DNA from: Lachnospiraceae bacterium AC3007
Lineage (GTDB): Bacteria > Bacillota > Clostridia > Lachnospirales > Lachnospiraceae
Reading direction: 5' to 3'
Length of the DNA: 64,000 bases
NCBI GenBank assembly: GCA_000621405.1
Contig: KK211271.1
Span: forward strand, 289,765-353,764
Both the position numbers and the translations under genes were made by a program. The stretch's first letter is position 1. The number at the start of each line of letters is the position of its first letter. The notes below the pieces were generated by a model. That model worked only from the letters and a program-made list of their open reading frames with translations, had not been told where the DNA came from and did not search any database. Shown one piece after another: positions 26,015 through 35,459 of this stretch.

Positions 26015-26781
26015 TCTTCACCTTTTCTGTATCCGGTCGTAAAACCGGGATCATATAGCCTGGATCTTACAGTCTTTTTATCACCTGACAGCCGCCCGAC
26101 GGCGGGTCCCAGGAGTATGACCGCAAGCCCTGTGATATTATTTTCCTCCATTATGGAAGTGAGACTCTTAAGATCGCAGAGTATCCTCTTCTCCTCCGGC
26201 CAGGACGCCTTATATACGACCGCGACCGGCGTATCCGGAGACAGCCCGTGCTCCGTAAGTCTCTTTGTGAGAGACTCTGTAAGCTTTGAGGAAAGATATA
26301 CGGCTACAGATGCATTCGAATATACAAAATGCTCGATGCTCTGAGCCTCAGGCACGTCAGTCCTGCCCGCGATCCTGGTTATCACAAAGCTCTGCGCGAC
26401 CTCCGGAAGCGTGAATTCCATCCCCAGAGAGGCCGCAGCCGCCATGGCAGCAGTCACGCCGGGAGTGATATCGAAGTCTATGTCTAGTTTACATAATTCT
26501 TCGATCTGTTCCTGTATCGCTCCGTATATCGAAGGATCGCCGGAGTGCAGCCGCACTGTTTGCAGGCCTTGGCGGTCCGCTTCCTTTATGACCCCGATGA
26601 TCTCCTCCAGGGTCATTTCGGCGCTGTCATATAGTGTAACATTTTTCCTGCAATAATTCAGCAAGTCTTTATTTATCACGGATCCGGCATATATTACCAC
26701 ATCCGCTTCCGACAGCAGCCTCTGCCCTCTTACAGTTATAAGATCCGCGGCGCCGCTCCCGGCGCCGACAAAATGTACCAT
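26011..26781 (-). CDS. cbiF: Precorrin-4 C11-methyltransferase
   Basis: SAM-dependent methyltransferase (CobM/CbiF) of the corrin ring. 256 residues starting VHFVGAGSGAADLITVRG; LHSGDPSIYGAIQEQIEEL near residue 98 and TPGVTAAMAAAASLG are diagnostic. The ATG follows AAAGGATAG. A terminator-like hairpin and REP units separate it from cbiD, so it may also have its own promoter. The four genes cbiF-cbiG-cbiH-cbiJET overlap stepwise and are one translational unit. Confidence 0.94.
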   Translation of the reverse strand: MVHFVGAGSGAADLITVRGQRLLSEADVVIYAGSVINKDLLNYCRKNVTLYDSAEMTLEEIIGVIKEADRQGLQTVRLHSGDPSIYGAIQEQIEELCKLDIDFDITPGVTAAMAAAASLGMEFTLPEVAQSFVITRIAGRTDVPEAQSIEHFVYSNASVAVYLSSKLTESLTKRLTEHGLSPDTPVAVVYKASWPEEKRILCDLKSLTSIMEENNITGLAVILLGPAVGRLSGDKKTVRSRLYDPGFTTGYRKGEE

Positions 26782-26805
26782 ATCTATCCTTTCAAAGAAG
26801 TCACC

Positions 26806-26880
26806 GGAAGTCAGCGGGGACGGTTCTCAGTGACTTATAAGTCAGCGGGGACGGTTCTCACTGACTTTTTTGCCACCGGA
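26806..26880. repeat. REP-like palindromes, family B (tandem pair)
   Basis: Two units containing AGTCAGCGGGGACGGTTCTC with flanking AGTGACTT or CTGACTT, so each can fold back on itself. Further copies lie at 62574-62604 and 62681-62707. Such palindromes resemble those mobilised by IS200-like REP-associated transposases in other bacteria; none is seen here. Confidence 0.75.
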
Positions 26881-26930
26881 AGTCACAAAAACGGTTCAAT
26901 TTGACCAGAAATCACTTTATGTAAACCTCC

Positions 26931-26954
26931 CAAAAATCCGTTTTCGGATCAGGA
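26931..26954 (-). terminator. Short terminator behind cbiD
   Basis: ATCCG-AAAA-CGGAT followed by TTTTT on the minus strand, 32 bases behind the cbiD stop. The 14-base palindrome GATTGTATACAATC (26964-26977) lies between them. Confidence 0.55.
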
Positions 26955-26986
26955 CCGAAGCGAGATTGTATACAATCCGGTCACTC

Positions 26987-28252
26987 TCAACCCTCTTCCC
27001 TAATGATCCTCTCAAGCATATTTTTTATGTGTGCGCTCTCGCTCACCAGTGCATTTTCACCACAATATATTGTAACCTCGACATCGAACCTTCCGTCTGC
27101 TTTTCTGTCAAGCACGGACTTCACCCGCTCAATAATGGTTGACATAACACTTTTTAAGGCATTTTTATCCGGTGTTTTTTCATCATATTTTCTTATGATC
27201 TCAAGCGCTTCGGCTGTAGATACGGAGTCAAGGATCCGGTTCAGGATCTCCCCCGGCAGTCCCGCTCTGATCCCGGCCGCCGCAATCGCTTCCATCCGTC
27301 CGTCGGCTTCACGGCTGTGGGTGTTCATTATGCCGGAAGCAACTTTTACGAGCTTCCCGGTATGACCTGCAAGTATCACATCCCTGTATCCGAGCTCGCC
27401 GCACATATCCAGAGTGTCTCCTATATAATTAGAGCACTTCACGGCCTTGTCTATGTCGTAACCGTATGTCTCCATCAGAAACTTCCGTCCGTAATTGCCC
27501 GGAGATATGACGACTCCCGTATATCCGGCTGCTCTTCTCTGTTTTAATTCGAGATAGATCGCATCCTTCAGGGCTTTCTCACTCATAGGTTCCACGATCC
27601 CGGTGGTACCTATTATGGATATCCCGCCCTCGATGCCCAGTCTCGGATTGAAGGTCCTCCTTCCTATTTCTTCTCCGCCGGGGGCCGATATGACGATGTC
27701 AAGACAGCCTTCGTATCCTGCAGCCTCGCATGCATCAAGCACTGCTTCCTTTATCATCTTCCTCGGAACGGAATTGATGGCCCATTCTCCGACCGGCTGA
27801 TCCAGCCCGGGCTTCGTGACCCGTCCTATCCCTTCTCCGCCGATTATCCTGACACGGTCCGAAGACGCATCCCATCCCGGCTCCGTCTCACCCGGATCAG
27901 CAGACGCATCCCATCCCGGCTCCGTCTCGTCCCGATCCACAGACGGATCCCGTCTCTGACGATTCCCTTCCGAAGGCTCCTCTCCATCCCTCTCCCGGAA
28001 CGACACCGTCGCGTAGATCAGCATCCCTGTCGTAATATCCGGGTCATCTCCGCCGTCCTTCCTGACGGCACAGACAGCCTTAATTTCGGTTAACATAACG
28101 CCCTCTAAATCAGCCTTAAAAACATCTCCTCGTGGTACAGTTATGTCAACCGATTCTATCTTCTCCCCGGTCAGCAACATATAAGCTGCCGCCTTCGATG
28201 CGGCGGCAGCACAGCTTCCCGTGGTATATCCTTCCCTGAGTTTCTTTTGCAA
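26987..28252 (-). CDS. cbiD: Cobalt-precorrin-5B C1-methyltransferase
   Basis: Methylates C1 in the oxygen-independent corrin pathway. 421 residues beginning KLREGYTTGSCAAAASKAA, with later GTTGIVEPMSEKALKDAI and VISPGNYGRKF blocks, all typical of CbiD. The start codon is TTG with GGAGG eight bases before it. Compared with relatives of about 360-380 residues, it carries an acidic insert near residues 100-140 built from a 39-bp tandem duplication (27864-27941) that repeats the peptide ETEPGWDAS. It follows radA by 22 bases. Confidence 0.93.
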   Translation of the reverse strand: MQKKLREGYTTGSCAAAASKAAAYMLLTGEKIESVDITVPRGDVFKADLEGVMLTEIKAVCAVRKDGGDDPDITTGMLIYATVSFRERDGEEPSEGNRQRRDPSVDRDETEPGWDASADPGETEPGWDASSDRVRIIGGEGIGRVTKPGLDQPVGEWAINSVPRKMIKEAVLDACEAAGYEGCLDIVISAPGGEEIGRRTFNPRLGIEGGISIIGTTGIVEPMSEKALKDAIYLELKQRRAAGYTGVVISPGNYGRKFLMETYGYDIDKAVKCSNYIGDTLDMCGELGYRDVILAGHTGKLVKVASGIMNTHSREADGRMEAIAAAGIRAGLPGEILNRILDSVSTAEALEIIRKYDEKTPDKNALKSVMSTIIERVKSVLDRKADGRFDVEVTIYCGENALVSESAHIKNMLERIIREEG

Positions 28253-28274
28253 AGACGATCCTCCGGTGTCTGTA

Positions 28275-29669
28275 TCAGATCTTATCCATCACCTCATCCA
28301 GTGTCCTCACTTCGATAAGCTCCATGCCCTTGATATCCTTTAATGATCCGTGATTGGCGGCCGGGACTATGGCCCTCTTGAATCCAAGCTTCTGCGCCTC
28401 GATAACCCGCCTCTCGCACATCGACACGGCGCGTATCTCGCCGGAGAGGCCGACCTCTCCGAAGGACACCGTGTCCTTGTCGATGGGCCTGTTCCTGAAG
28501 GAAGATGCGATCGCGATTACTACAGCAAGATCCACGGAGGGTTCAGACACCTTCATCCCTCCCGCTATGTTCACATAGGCATCCGACTGGGCAAGCCGCA
28601 TTCCCACGCGCTTCTCCAGCACCGCCATAAGGAGCGACACTCTGTTGTAGTCGATACCGGCTGCCTGTCTCTTGGGATAGGTGAAGCTTGTATTGTCCGT
28701 CACCAGCGCCTGGATCTCTATAAGAAGAGGCCTGCTGCCCTCCATCACGCAGGTCACGATGTTGCCGCTGGAGCCTACGGCTCTGCCTGACAGCATATAT
28801 TCCGAAGGATTCTTTACCTCCTTCAGTCCACCCTGGCTCATCTCAAAGACGCCTATCTCGTTGGTGGAGCCAAAGCGGTTCTTTACAGCTCTCAATATCC
28901 TGTAGGAGCCCTGCAGATCGCCTTCAAAGTAGAGCACGGTGTCCACCATGTGCTCGAGCACCTTGGGACCTGCCACGGCCCCGTCCTTCGTCACGTGTCC
29001 CACTATGAATATCGAAATGCCCATGCCCTTTGCGACCCGCATAAGCGTCGCTGTCGACTCTCTCACCTGGGATACCGATCCCGATGCGGATTCGAGTCCG
29101 TCATTCGTCATGGTCTGTATTGAATCGATCACTACAAGGTCCGGCTTTTTCTCTTCCATGACAGAGACCGCATTGTCCAGCAGCGTGTCACACAGAAGGA
29201 AGAAATCAGGGCCGAAATCCCCGATCCTCATGGCCCTCATCTTGATCTGCTTCTCGGATTCCTCACCTGAGACATATAGGACAGTCTTCCCGGTCTCGGA
29301 GACGGCGCGCGCCGCCTGCAGAAGGATAGTGGATTTGCCTATGCCCGGATCGCCGCCGACTAAGACCAGGGAGCCCGTCACGACTCCGCCGCCAAGCACC
29401 CTGTCAAATTCCGCGAGCCCGCTGGACATCCTCTGCTCATCGGTAAGCTCGATCTCGGAAAGCCTGACTCCGCGCGAAGGCCCGCCTGCAAAGGAGCCGC
29501 CGGAACCGGCAGAAGCTCTTCCCGCGCGGCTTTTTGAAGACGATGCGCTCTTCGGAGCTTCCGTCATGGTATTCCACTCATGACAGGAAGGGCACTGGCC
29601 CAGCCATTTGGCGGACTCGTGCCCACAGTTTTTACAGAAATACAGTGTTTCGGATCTGGATTTAGCCAT
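28275..29669 (-). CDS. radA: DNA repair protein RadA
   Basis: RecA-related ATPase that drives branch migration in recombinational repair. 464 residues: an N-terminal zinc finger (CKNCGHESAKWLGQCPSC), Walker A GGDPGIGKSTILLQ near residue 105, the RadA signature VKNRFGSTNEIGVFEM near residue 268, and a C-terminal Lon-like domain. A Ser/Gly/Ala-rich linker follows the zinc finger. It lies in the run clpC-hypothetical-radA-cbiD with very short gaps. Confidence 0.97.
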   Translation of the reverse strand: MAKSRSETLYFCKNCGHESAKWLGQCPSCHEWNTMTEAPKSASSSKSRAGRASAGSGGSFAGGPSRGVRLSEIELTDEQRMSSGLAEFDRVLGGGVVTGSLVLVGGDPGIGKSTILLQAARAVSETGKTVLYVSGEESEKQIKMRAMRIGDFGPDFFLLCDTLLDNAVSVMEEKKPDLVVIDSIQTMTNDGLESASGSVSQVRESTATLMRVAKGMGISIFIVGHVTKDGAVAGPKVLEHMVDTVLYFEGDLQGSYRILRAVKNRFGSTNEIGVFEMSQGGLKEVKNPSEYMLSGRAVGSSGNIVTCVMEGSRPLLIEIQALVTDNTSFTYPKRQAAGIDYNRVSLLMAVLEKRVGMRLAQSDAYVNIAGGMKVSEPSVDLAVVIAIASSFRNRPIDKDTVSFGEVGLSGEIRAVSMCERRVIEAQKLGFKRAIVPAANHGSLKDIKGMELIEVRTLDEVMDKI

Positions 29670-29671
29670 GT

Positions 29672-30076
29672 TCAGGCTTTTGTGACCTCTACCTCTACCT
29701 TGCCGGAGCCTTCAAGTTCAAGAGAAAACGAAAGCTTCCCCCCGAGATTCGAGGATATGATGCCTATGCTCTCGCCGGAGACCTTTACTTCATAGCTTGT
29801 CTCGGGATCGACGCCGACAGTGATCTGCGCATCCTCGCTGCCTTCCGTCGAAAAGCTCATCCCGTCAGCCGTACCGCGAAGTCCGGTGACATTGGTGCCG
29901 GGCACTGATTCATATACCAGCACGCCGTCACACTCGAGACGCGTGATCTCATTATAGGTCTTGACCTTATAAGATCCGCCGTCCGCCTTGAAATCATCCT
30001 GCTTTGTCTTTTCCTGCAGCGTGTAGTCTCCGAATGTAAGAGACCCGTCTGCTTCTTTTTTGATCAGATCAGCCAT
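29672..30076 (-). CDS. Conserved small beta-rich protein between clpC and radA
   Basis: 134 residues, predicted beta-rich, without signal peptide or membrane helix, starting MADLIKKEADGSLTFGDYTL and containing VYESVPGTNVTGL. I recall similar Clostridia proteins being labelled endosialidase-like, but no catalytic evidence for that is visible here and the label should not be trusted. It sits 16 bases behind clpC and two bases before radA, so it is cotranscribed with both. The function is unknown. Confidence 0.65.
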   Translation of the reverse strand: MADLIKKEADGSLTFGDYTLQEKTKQDDFKADGGSYKVKTYNEITRLECDGVLVYESVPGTNVTGLRGTADGMSFSTEGSEDAQITVGVDPETSYEVKVSGESIGIISSNLGGKLSFSLELEGSGKVEVEVTKA

Positions 30077-30092
30077 TTCTCCTCCTGTCTTA

Positions 30093-32660
30093 TCAAACCC
30101 GGGATGCCCTTCCCGCCCCGGTCTTCCTTGCGGGCTTTGCCCCCGCCTTTGCCTTTGTTCCTGCTTTTATTCCTCTGCCGGCAGAATTCCTGCCGGTCTT
30201 TTTGATCTCTTTCTTAAATACGATCTTATCCTTATCCTGAAGCGTGATGCTCACGGTATCCCCGCTCTTCACCCGTCCGCTTAAGATCTCCTCGGCAAGC
30301 GGATCCTCGATCTCGCTCTGTATCATGCGGCGCAGGGGGCGCGCTCCGTACTTCTTATCGGAGCCCTTGCGAACGATATATTCCTTTGCCTTGGGCGCCA
30401 TGCGGACCGTGATATCAAGCTCTGTCTTTGCCCTGTCGATAAACCGCTTTGAAAGAAGACCGACTATCTCCTTCATGTTATCATCATTCAGCTGCCTGAA
30501 GACGATGATGTCATCGATACGGTTAATAAATTCGGGCTTGAATATCCTCTTGACCTCATCCATGACGTCGCCCTTCATCTTCTTGTAATCATGCTCCTCG
30601 TCATCCGAAGCGCCGAAGCCGAGCTTCTTCGGCTCCACGATCTTCTGCGCTCCCGCGTTTGAGGTCATGATTATCACGGTATTCGAAAAACTGACCTTCC
30701 TGCCCTTGGAATCGGTGATCCGCCCGTCATCAAGCACCTGAAGCAACACGTTGAAGACATCAGGATGGGCTTTTTCTATCTCGTCAAATAAGACCACCGA
30801 ATACGGATGCCGCCTGACCTTCTCGGACAGCTGGCCGCCGTTTTCAAAGCCTACATATCCGGGAGGAGAGCCTATCATCTTGGATACGGAATGCGACTCC
30901 ATGAATTCGGACATATCAACTCTGATGAGAGCATCCTCGCTCCCGAAGAGAGCTTCGGCAAGAGCCTTTGAGAGCTCAGTCTTGCCGACACCTGTAGGTC
31001 CTAAGAATAAGAAACTCCCCACCGGTCTTGCCGGATCCTTGAGTCCCACTCTTCCGCGCTTGATGGCTCTTGCAACACTGCCCACGGCTTCATCTTGGCC
31101 TACGACCCTCTGCCTTAATATGGATTCAAGCTTTAAGAGCCTTTCATTTTCCTTTTCCGTGATCTTGGAGACAGGGATCTTCGTCCACATACTGACGATA
31201 TCCGCTATATCGTCCTCGGTGACATTCTTTCTGTCATCTCCGGCCTTTTTCGCCTCTCTTATCTTCATCCGCTCGAGACGCTTCTTTAATTTCTGCTGAT
31301 CCCTGTATATCTCTCCCGCGATCAGGAAATCAGAATCCCTTATGGCTTTCTCCTTGGCCTCCGTCAGTTCCTCAAGCTCTTTTTTCAGAGCCTCTTCAGC
31401 CTTTGACGCCGAAGTCTCTCCGATATGCTTCTTCGAAGCGGCCTCGTCCATCACGTCTATAGCCTTGTCGGGAAGGAATCTGTCATTGATATATCTCTCC
31501 GACATCTTGACTGCGGCAAGAACAGCATCGGGAGTTATGTTAACCCCGTGATGCTCTTCATATTTGTGCTTTATCCCCATGAGTATCGATACAGCCTCGT
31601 CTACGCCGGGCTCTTCCACGGTGACCGGCTGGAACCTGCGCTCTAAGGCCGCATCCTTTTCGATGTATTTGCGGTATTCATCGATAGTGGTAGCGCCTAT
31701 CATCTGAAGCTCGCCTCTTGCGAGCGAGGGCTTTAAGATATTCGAAGCGTCCATAGCGCCCTCGGCGCCTCCCGCTCCGATGAGCGTATGGAGCTCATCC
31801 ACAAAGAGGATTATATTTCCCGAATCGACCACCTCCGCGATGACCCGCTTGATCCTCTCTTCAAACTCTCCCCTGTACTTCGAGCCCGCCACCATGGCGG
31901 TAAGATCGATGGATACCACCCTCTTGTCCCTGATAAGAGGCGGGACTTCGCCTGTTGCTATGCGAAGGGCAAGACCCTCCACTATCGCGGTCTTCCCGAC
32001 TCCGGGTTCGCCTAAAAGACAGGTATTGTTCTTGGTGCGCCGCGCCAGTATCTGTATCGTGCGCTGTATCTCGGTATCGCGTCCTATGATGGGATCGAGC
32101 TTTCCTTCTCTTGCAAGAGCCGTCATATCCCTGCTGTACTTGTCGAGCATGGGGGTAGCGCCTGCATCCTCATCCTCAACAGGCCCCATGGACTTGCCGA
32201 TGCGCCCGGGCTGGTCATAGCCCATGGCCGCTACCGTATCATCAAAAAGCTTATGGATATTCACACCCATGGTGTTCATCAGACGGACGGCGGTATTATC
32301 GCCTTCCCGAAGGATCGCTATCAGGATATGCTCTGTGCCTATGGCGCTCGCCGCAAAATTCCTCGCAGTATCACCCGCAAGCGACAGTATGCGCATCGAT
32401 CTCGGCGTGAAGCCGTCGCGCTCGGCTACGGAGGTATTCATATCGGAGTCCATCGGAGAGACCAGCTGCTCTGTGAGCAGGCGTATGTTTTCCCAGGTGA
32501 CTTTATTTACAAGGAGCACCTTCGCGGCGAGTCCGCTGCCCTCTCTCAAAAGGCCCATGAGCAGATGCTCCGACCCGATGTAATTCTGTCCCAGCTCGGC
32601 GGAAGACTGCTTTGCGAGCGCTATCGCGGTCTCCGCCTGCCTTGTGTATTCTTCAAACAT
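30093..32660 (-). CDS. clpC: ATP-dependent Clp protease ATPase subunit ClpC
   Basis: Hexameric unfoldase feeding ClpP. 855 residues: two N-terminal Clp repeats (1-145), first ATPase module with GEPGVGKT near residue 210, a middle coiled-coil/UVR-like segment near 410-470, and second module with GPTGVGKTELSKALAE near 550. The expected P-loop and Walker B residues are present. The C-terminus ends in an unusual Lys/Ala/Gly-rich tail (residues about 825-855). No mcsA, mcsB or ctsR is nearby, unlike in Bacillus. Its ATG overlaps the dapL stop by one base (TAATG). Confidence 0.96.
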   Translation of the reverse strand: MFEEYTRQAETAIALAKQSSAELGQNYIGSEHLLMGLLREGSGLAAKVLLVNKVTWENIRLLTEQLVSPMDSDMNTSVAERDGFTPRSMRILSLAGDTARNFAASAIGTEHILIAILREGDNTAVRLMNTMGVNIHKLFDDTVAAMGYDQPGRIGKSMGPVEDEDAGATPMLDKYSRDMTALAREGKLDPIIGRDTEIQRTIQILARRTKNNTCLLGEPGVGKTAIVEGLALRIATGEVPPLIRDKRVVSIDLTAMVAGSKYRGEFEERIKRVIAEVVDSGNIILFVDELHTLIGAGGAEGAMDASNILKPSLARGELQMIGATTIDEYRKYIEKDAALERRFQPVTVEEPGVDEAVSILMGIKHKYEEHHGVNITPDAVLAAVKMSERYINDRFLPDKAIDVMDEAASKKHIGETSASKAEEALKKELEELTEAKEKAIRDSDFLIAGEIYRDQQKLKKRLERMKIREAKKAGDDRKNVTEDDIADIVSMWTKIPVSKITEKENERLLKLESILRQRVVGQDEAVGSVARAIKRGRVGLKDPARPVGSFLFLGPTGVGKTELSKALAEALFGSEDALIRVDMSEFMESHSVSKMIGSPPGYVGFENGGQLSEKVRRHPYSVVLFDEIEKAHPDVFNVLLQVLDDGRITDSKGRKVSFSNTVIIMTSNAGAQKIVEPKKLGFGASDDEEHDYKKMKGDVMDEVKRIFKPEFINRIDDIIVFRQLNDDNMKEIVGLLSKRFIDRAKTELDITVRMAPKAKEYIVRKGSDKKYGARPLRRMIQSEIEDPLAEEILSGRVKSGDTVSITLQDKDKIVFKKEIKKTGRNSAGRGIKAGTKAKAGAKPARKTGAGRASRV

Positions 32661-33877
32661 TAAAGAGCCTTTATCCTCCTCACAGCCTCGATGGTATTCT
32701 CATGGGTTCCGAAGGCGGTCAGTCTGAAGTATCCCTCTCCCGACGGGCCGAACCCTGATCCGGGCGTCCCCACTATATGTGCATCGTTCAGCATATGGTC
32801 AAAGAAATCCCAGCTCTTCATTCCGTCCGGCACGGCAAGCCATATGTAAGGCGCGTTCACTCCGCCGTACATCGTATAGCCGGCTTCCGTAAGCCCTTCC
32901 TTTATCGTGCGCGCATTCTCCATGTAATAAGACACCAGAGAAGCTATCTCCTTCTGTCCCTCAGCCGTGTATACGGCAGCTCCGGCTCTCTGCTGGATAT
33001 AGGGCGCTCCGTTGAACTTCGTCCCGTGTCTCCTCGCCCATAATCCGTGCAGCGCGACACCGTCTGAGTCCTTCAGATCCTTCGGGACTACGGTATAGCC
33101 AAGTCTCACTCCGGTGAACCCTGCATTCTTGGAGAAGGAGCGTATCTCGATCGCGCACTCTCTTGCGCCGTCCATCTCATATATGGAATGCGGCACGTCT
33201 TCTTCGGAAATATAAGCCTCGTAAGCCGCATCGTATATTATGACCGAGTGACGCTCTGCCGCATAATCAACCCATGCCTGAAGATCTTTTTTCTTCATCG
33301 CAGTACCCGTGGGATTGTTCGGTGAGCAGATATATATGATATCCGGCGTCTTCTCAGGGAACGCGGGAACAAAATCATTTTCCGCGGTGCAGGGCATATA
33401 GATGACGTCGCTCCATCTCTCGAGCGCAGCATCGTATGTCCCGGTGCGCCCCGCCATCACGTTTGAATCCACATACACGGGATATACCGGATCACAGACA
33501 GCGATCGTGCAGGTCGCGTCAAAGATCTCCTGGATATTGCCGGAGTCGCTCTTGGCGCCGTCGGATACGAAGATCTCATCTTCTGCTATCTTACAGCCTC
33601 TTGCCTTGTATTCTGTGTCGGCTATTGCCTTCCTCAGGAAATCATAGCCAAGGTCCGGAGCGTAACCCTTAAAGGTCTTGCTGTCTCCCATCTCGTCCAC
33701 GGCATCATGAAGCGCCTTTAATACAGACGGTGAAAGAGGCTGGGTCACATCGCCGATACCGAGGGATATAACGGATTCATTCGGGTTTGCTTCCTTAAAT
33801 GCTGTGACCTTCTTTGATATCGTGGAAAAAAGATAGGATCCCGGAAGCTTGAGATAATTCGGATTTGCTTTGAACAT
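32660..33877 (-). CDS. dapL: LL-diaminopimelate aminotransferase
   Basis: PLP enzyme that makes LL-diaminopimelate directly from tetrahydrodipicolinate, for lysine and peptidoglycan. 405 residues; starts FKANPNYLKLPGSYLFSTI, with the PLP lysine in IRSFSKNAGFTGVRLGYT near residue 248 and SPNNPTGTAM near residue 188. The ATG follows AAGGAGATCCACCA. It is the first gene of the run into clpC; dapF, the next pathway step, lies upstream behind a large hairpin. Confidence 0.95.
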   Translation of the reverse strand: MFKANPNYLKLPGSYLFSTISKKVTAFKEANPNESVISLGIGDVTQPLSPSVLKALHDAVDEMGDSKTFKGYAPDLGYDFLRKAIADTEYKARGCKIAEDEIFVSDGAKSDSGNIQEIFDATCTIAVCDPVYPVYVDSNVMAGRTGTYDAALERWSDVIYMPCTAENDFVPAFPEKTPDIIYICSPNNPTGTAMKKKDLQAWVDYAAERHSVIIYDAAYEAYISEEDVPHSIYEMDGARECAIEIRSFSKNAGFTGVRLGYTVVPKDLKDSDGVALHGLWARRHGTKFNGAPYIQQRAGAAVYTAEGQKEIASLVSYYMENARTIKEGLTEAGYTMYGGVNAPYIWLAVPDGMKSWDFFDHMLNDAHIVGTPGSGFGPSGEGYFRLTAFGTHENTIEAVRRIKAL

Positions 33878-33956
33878 TGGTGGATCTCCTTAGTATTACA
33901 TGATAACAATACAGATATTATAGCAGATTTTAAAGATTATTTGTATCTACTTTCCG

Positions 33957-34059
33957 ACCTGCAACGAAACAAGTCCTCGCATGGACACATGTCACTCGGG
34001 CGCATTTCACGCATCTTTTCAGCGTGTAAGCCCGATGGCATGTGGTCCATGCGAGGACT
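33957..34059. repeat. Hairpin element between dapF and dapL
   Basis: Near-perfect outer arms (AGTCCTCGCATGGAC at 33972 and its complement ending at 34059) enclose an inner CGGGC/GCCCG stem and CACGC/GCGTG loop. The core around CACTCGGGCG-CATTT-CGCATCTTT recurs in the gap before flgL. It could act as a terminator for dapF or be a mobile palindrome. Confidence 0.6.
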
Positions 34060-34070
34060 GTATTCTATAT

Positions 34071-34925
34071 CTACAGTTCAACTTCACCTTCGAATACTGT
34101 CCTGGCGGGACCGGTCATATAGACATTGTCGTCGGATGCTCTCCACTCGATATCGAGATCTCCGCCGAGGAGAGATACCTTCACACGGCGGTCCGACAGA
34201 TTATTCATAACAGCCGCTACTACAGTGGCGCAGGCTCCCGTTCCGCAGGCCATCGTCTCGCCTGCTCCTCTTTCCCAAACACGCATTATTAAATGCTCTC
34301 TGTCGACCACGTTGACGAACTCGGTATTGACCCTGTCAGGAAAAATAACATGGTGCTCGACGAGCGGCCCTATGTCTTCTATTTTAAGGGTTTTGACGTC
34401 TTGATCCATAAAAATAACGCAATGAGGATTGCCCATCGAGACGCAAGTGATATTGTACGTCGTTCCATTGATATCAAGCGGTATGGAAACCACCGGATCC
34501 GAATCATCACACCCGTTTATAACGACGGGTATTTTTGACGCTTCTCTGATCGGCTGACCCATGTTGACGGTAGCTCCTACAGCGATCCCGTTCTCTGTCT
34601 TAAGGGTTATCCTCTTGATCCCGGAGCCTGTCAGGATATCAAATTCCGTCCTGTCTATGAGCACTCTGTCATACACATACTTTCCCACGCACCGTATGCC
34701 GTTGCCGCACATGGCGCCAAGCGAGCCGTCGGAATTATACATCTCCATCTCAAAGTCAGCTTTGTCAGTGGGATTGATAAAGATAAGACCGTCAGAACCT
34801 ATGCCCGTATGACGGTCGGACAGACGTATTGCAAGGCTGCTCTTTTGCTCATCCGGCACAGACTCAGTGCCGGTATAGACGTAGATGTAGTCGTTGGCGC
34901 AGCCTTCCATCTTAGTGAATTTCAT
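34071..34925 (-). CDS. dapF: Diaminopimelate epimerase
   Basis: Converts LL- to meso-diaminopimelate. 284 residues from the ATG at 34925, which follows GGGGGACAGGATA and begins MKFTKMEGCANDYIYV; an ATG 15 bases upstream is less likely because the ribosome binding site would be lost. Both catalytic cysteines are present, in AMCGNGIRCVGK near residue 77 and ETMACGTGACATV near residue 230. It lies between the flagellar genes and dapL and completes the two-step DapL-DapF route. Confidence 0.95.
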   Translation of the reverse strand: MKFTKMEGCANDYIYVYTGTESVPDEQKSSLAIRLSDRHTGIGSDGLIFINPTDKADFEMEMYNSDGSLGAMCGNGIRCVGKYVYDRVLIDRTEFDILTGSGIKRITLKTENGIAVGATVNMGQPIREASKIPVVINGCDDSDPVVSIPLDINGTTYNITCVSMGNPHCVIFMDQDVKTLKIEDIGPLVEHHVIFPDRVNTEFVNVVDREHLIMRVWERGAGETMACGTGACATVVAAVMNNLSDRRVKVSLLGGDLDIEWRASDDNVYMTGPARTVFEGEVEL

Positions 34926-34947
34926 TATCCTGTCCCCCATATCTGTA

Positions 34948-35424
34948 TTACTTTTTATTGTCCACGAACATGGGGTCTATCTTGTTCATGCGCCTCATAT
35001 TGGAAGCATAGACATTGGCGGCCTTCACGGAGCTTTTATTGTCCTTTATACCATGCCTTCTGTTCTTCATGAACATCTCGAAATTGGCCTTCGATCTGGC
35101 CTCTATAGCCTCAACCTCGGCGATCTTCTCCGTGATCTTCCGGATAAGGTCCTGAAGCCTCAGTATCTCCTCGCGGTGGGCATCCTTATTGGCGATAAGC
35201 TCCTCGCGTATCTTTTCATAGAGCGCCTCGAAGCCGTCGTCTAATTTATCGAGTTCGTCAATAAGAGCACCCTTTGCGTCCATATTCGCATCGAGTGCTC
35301 CCATATCAGGCTTGTCGCCTGTAATTATTTCTTCCTGTTCCTTGTCGAGCTCTATGGCCCTCTCCAGAAGCTCCAGCTTCTTTTCCTGGCTCTCTATGAG
35401 CATCGTCATATATGCTTCTGCCAT
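34948..35424 (-). CDS. Flagellar FlgN/FliT-like coiled-coil protein
   Basis: 158 residues, almost wholly helical, with heptad-rich stretches. The ATG at 35424 lies five bases after GGAGG. The start and position right behind fliS suggest a FliT- or FlgN-type export chaperone that keeps flagellar proteins unfolded before secretion, but the sequence itself is not specific. It is the last gene of the flaG-fliD-fliS unit. Confidence 0.6.
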   Translation of the reverse strand: MAEAYMTMLIESQEKKLELLERAIELDKEQEEIITGDKPDMGALDANMDAKGALIDELDKLDDGFEALYEKIREELIANKDAHREEILRLQDLIRKITEKIAEVEAIEARSKANFEMFMKNRRHGIKDNKSSVKAANVYASNMRRMNKIDPMFVDNKK

Positions 35425-35459
35425 CTTCACCTCCGGTCAGTGCCGGACGGTGCGGTGAT

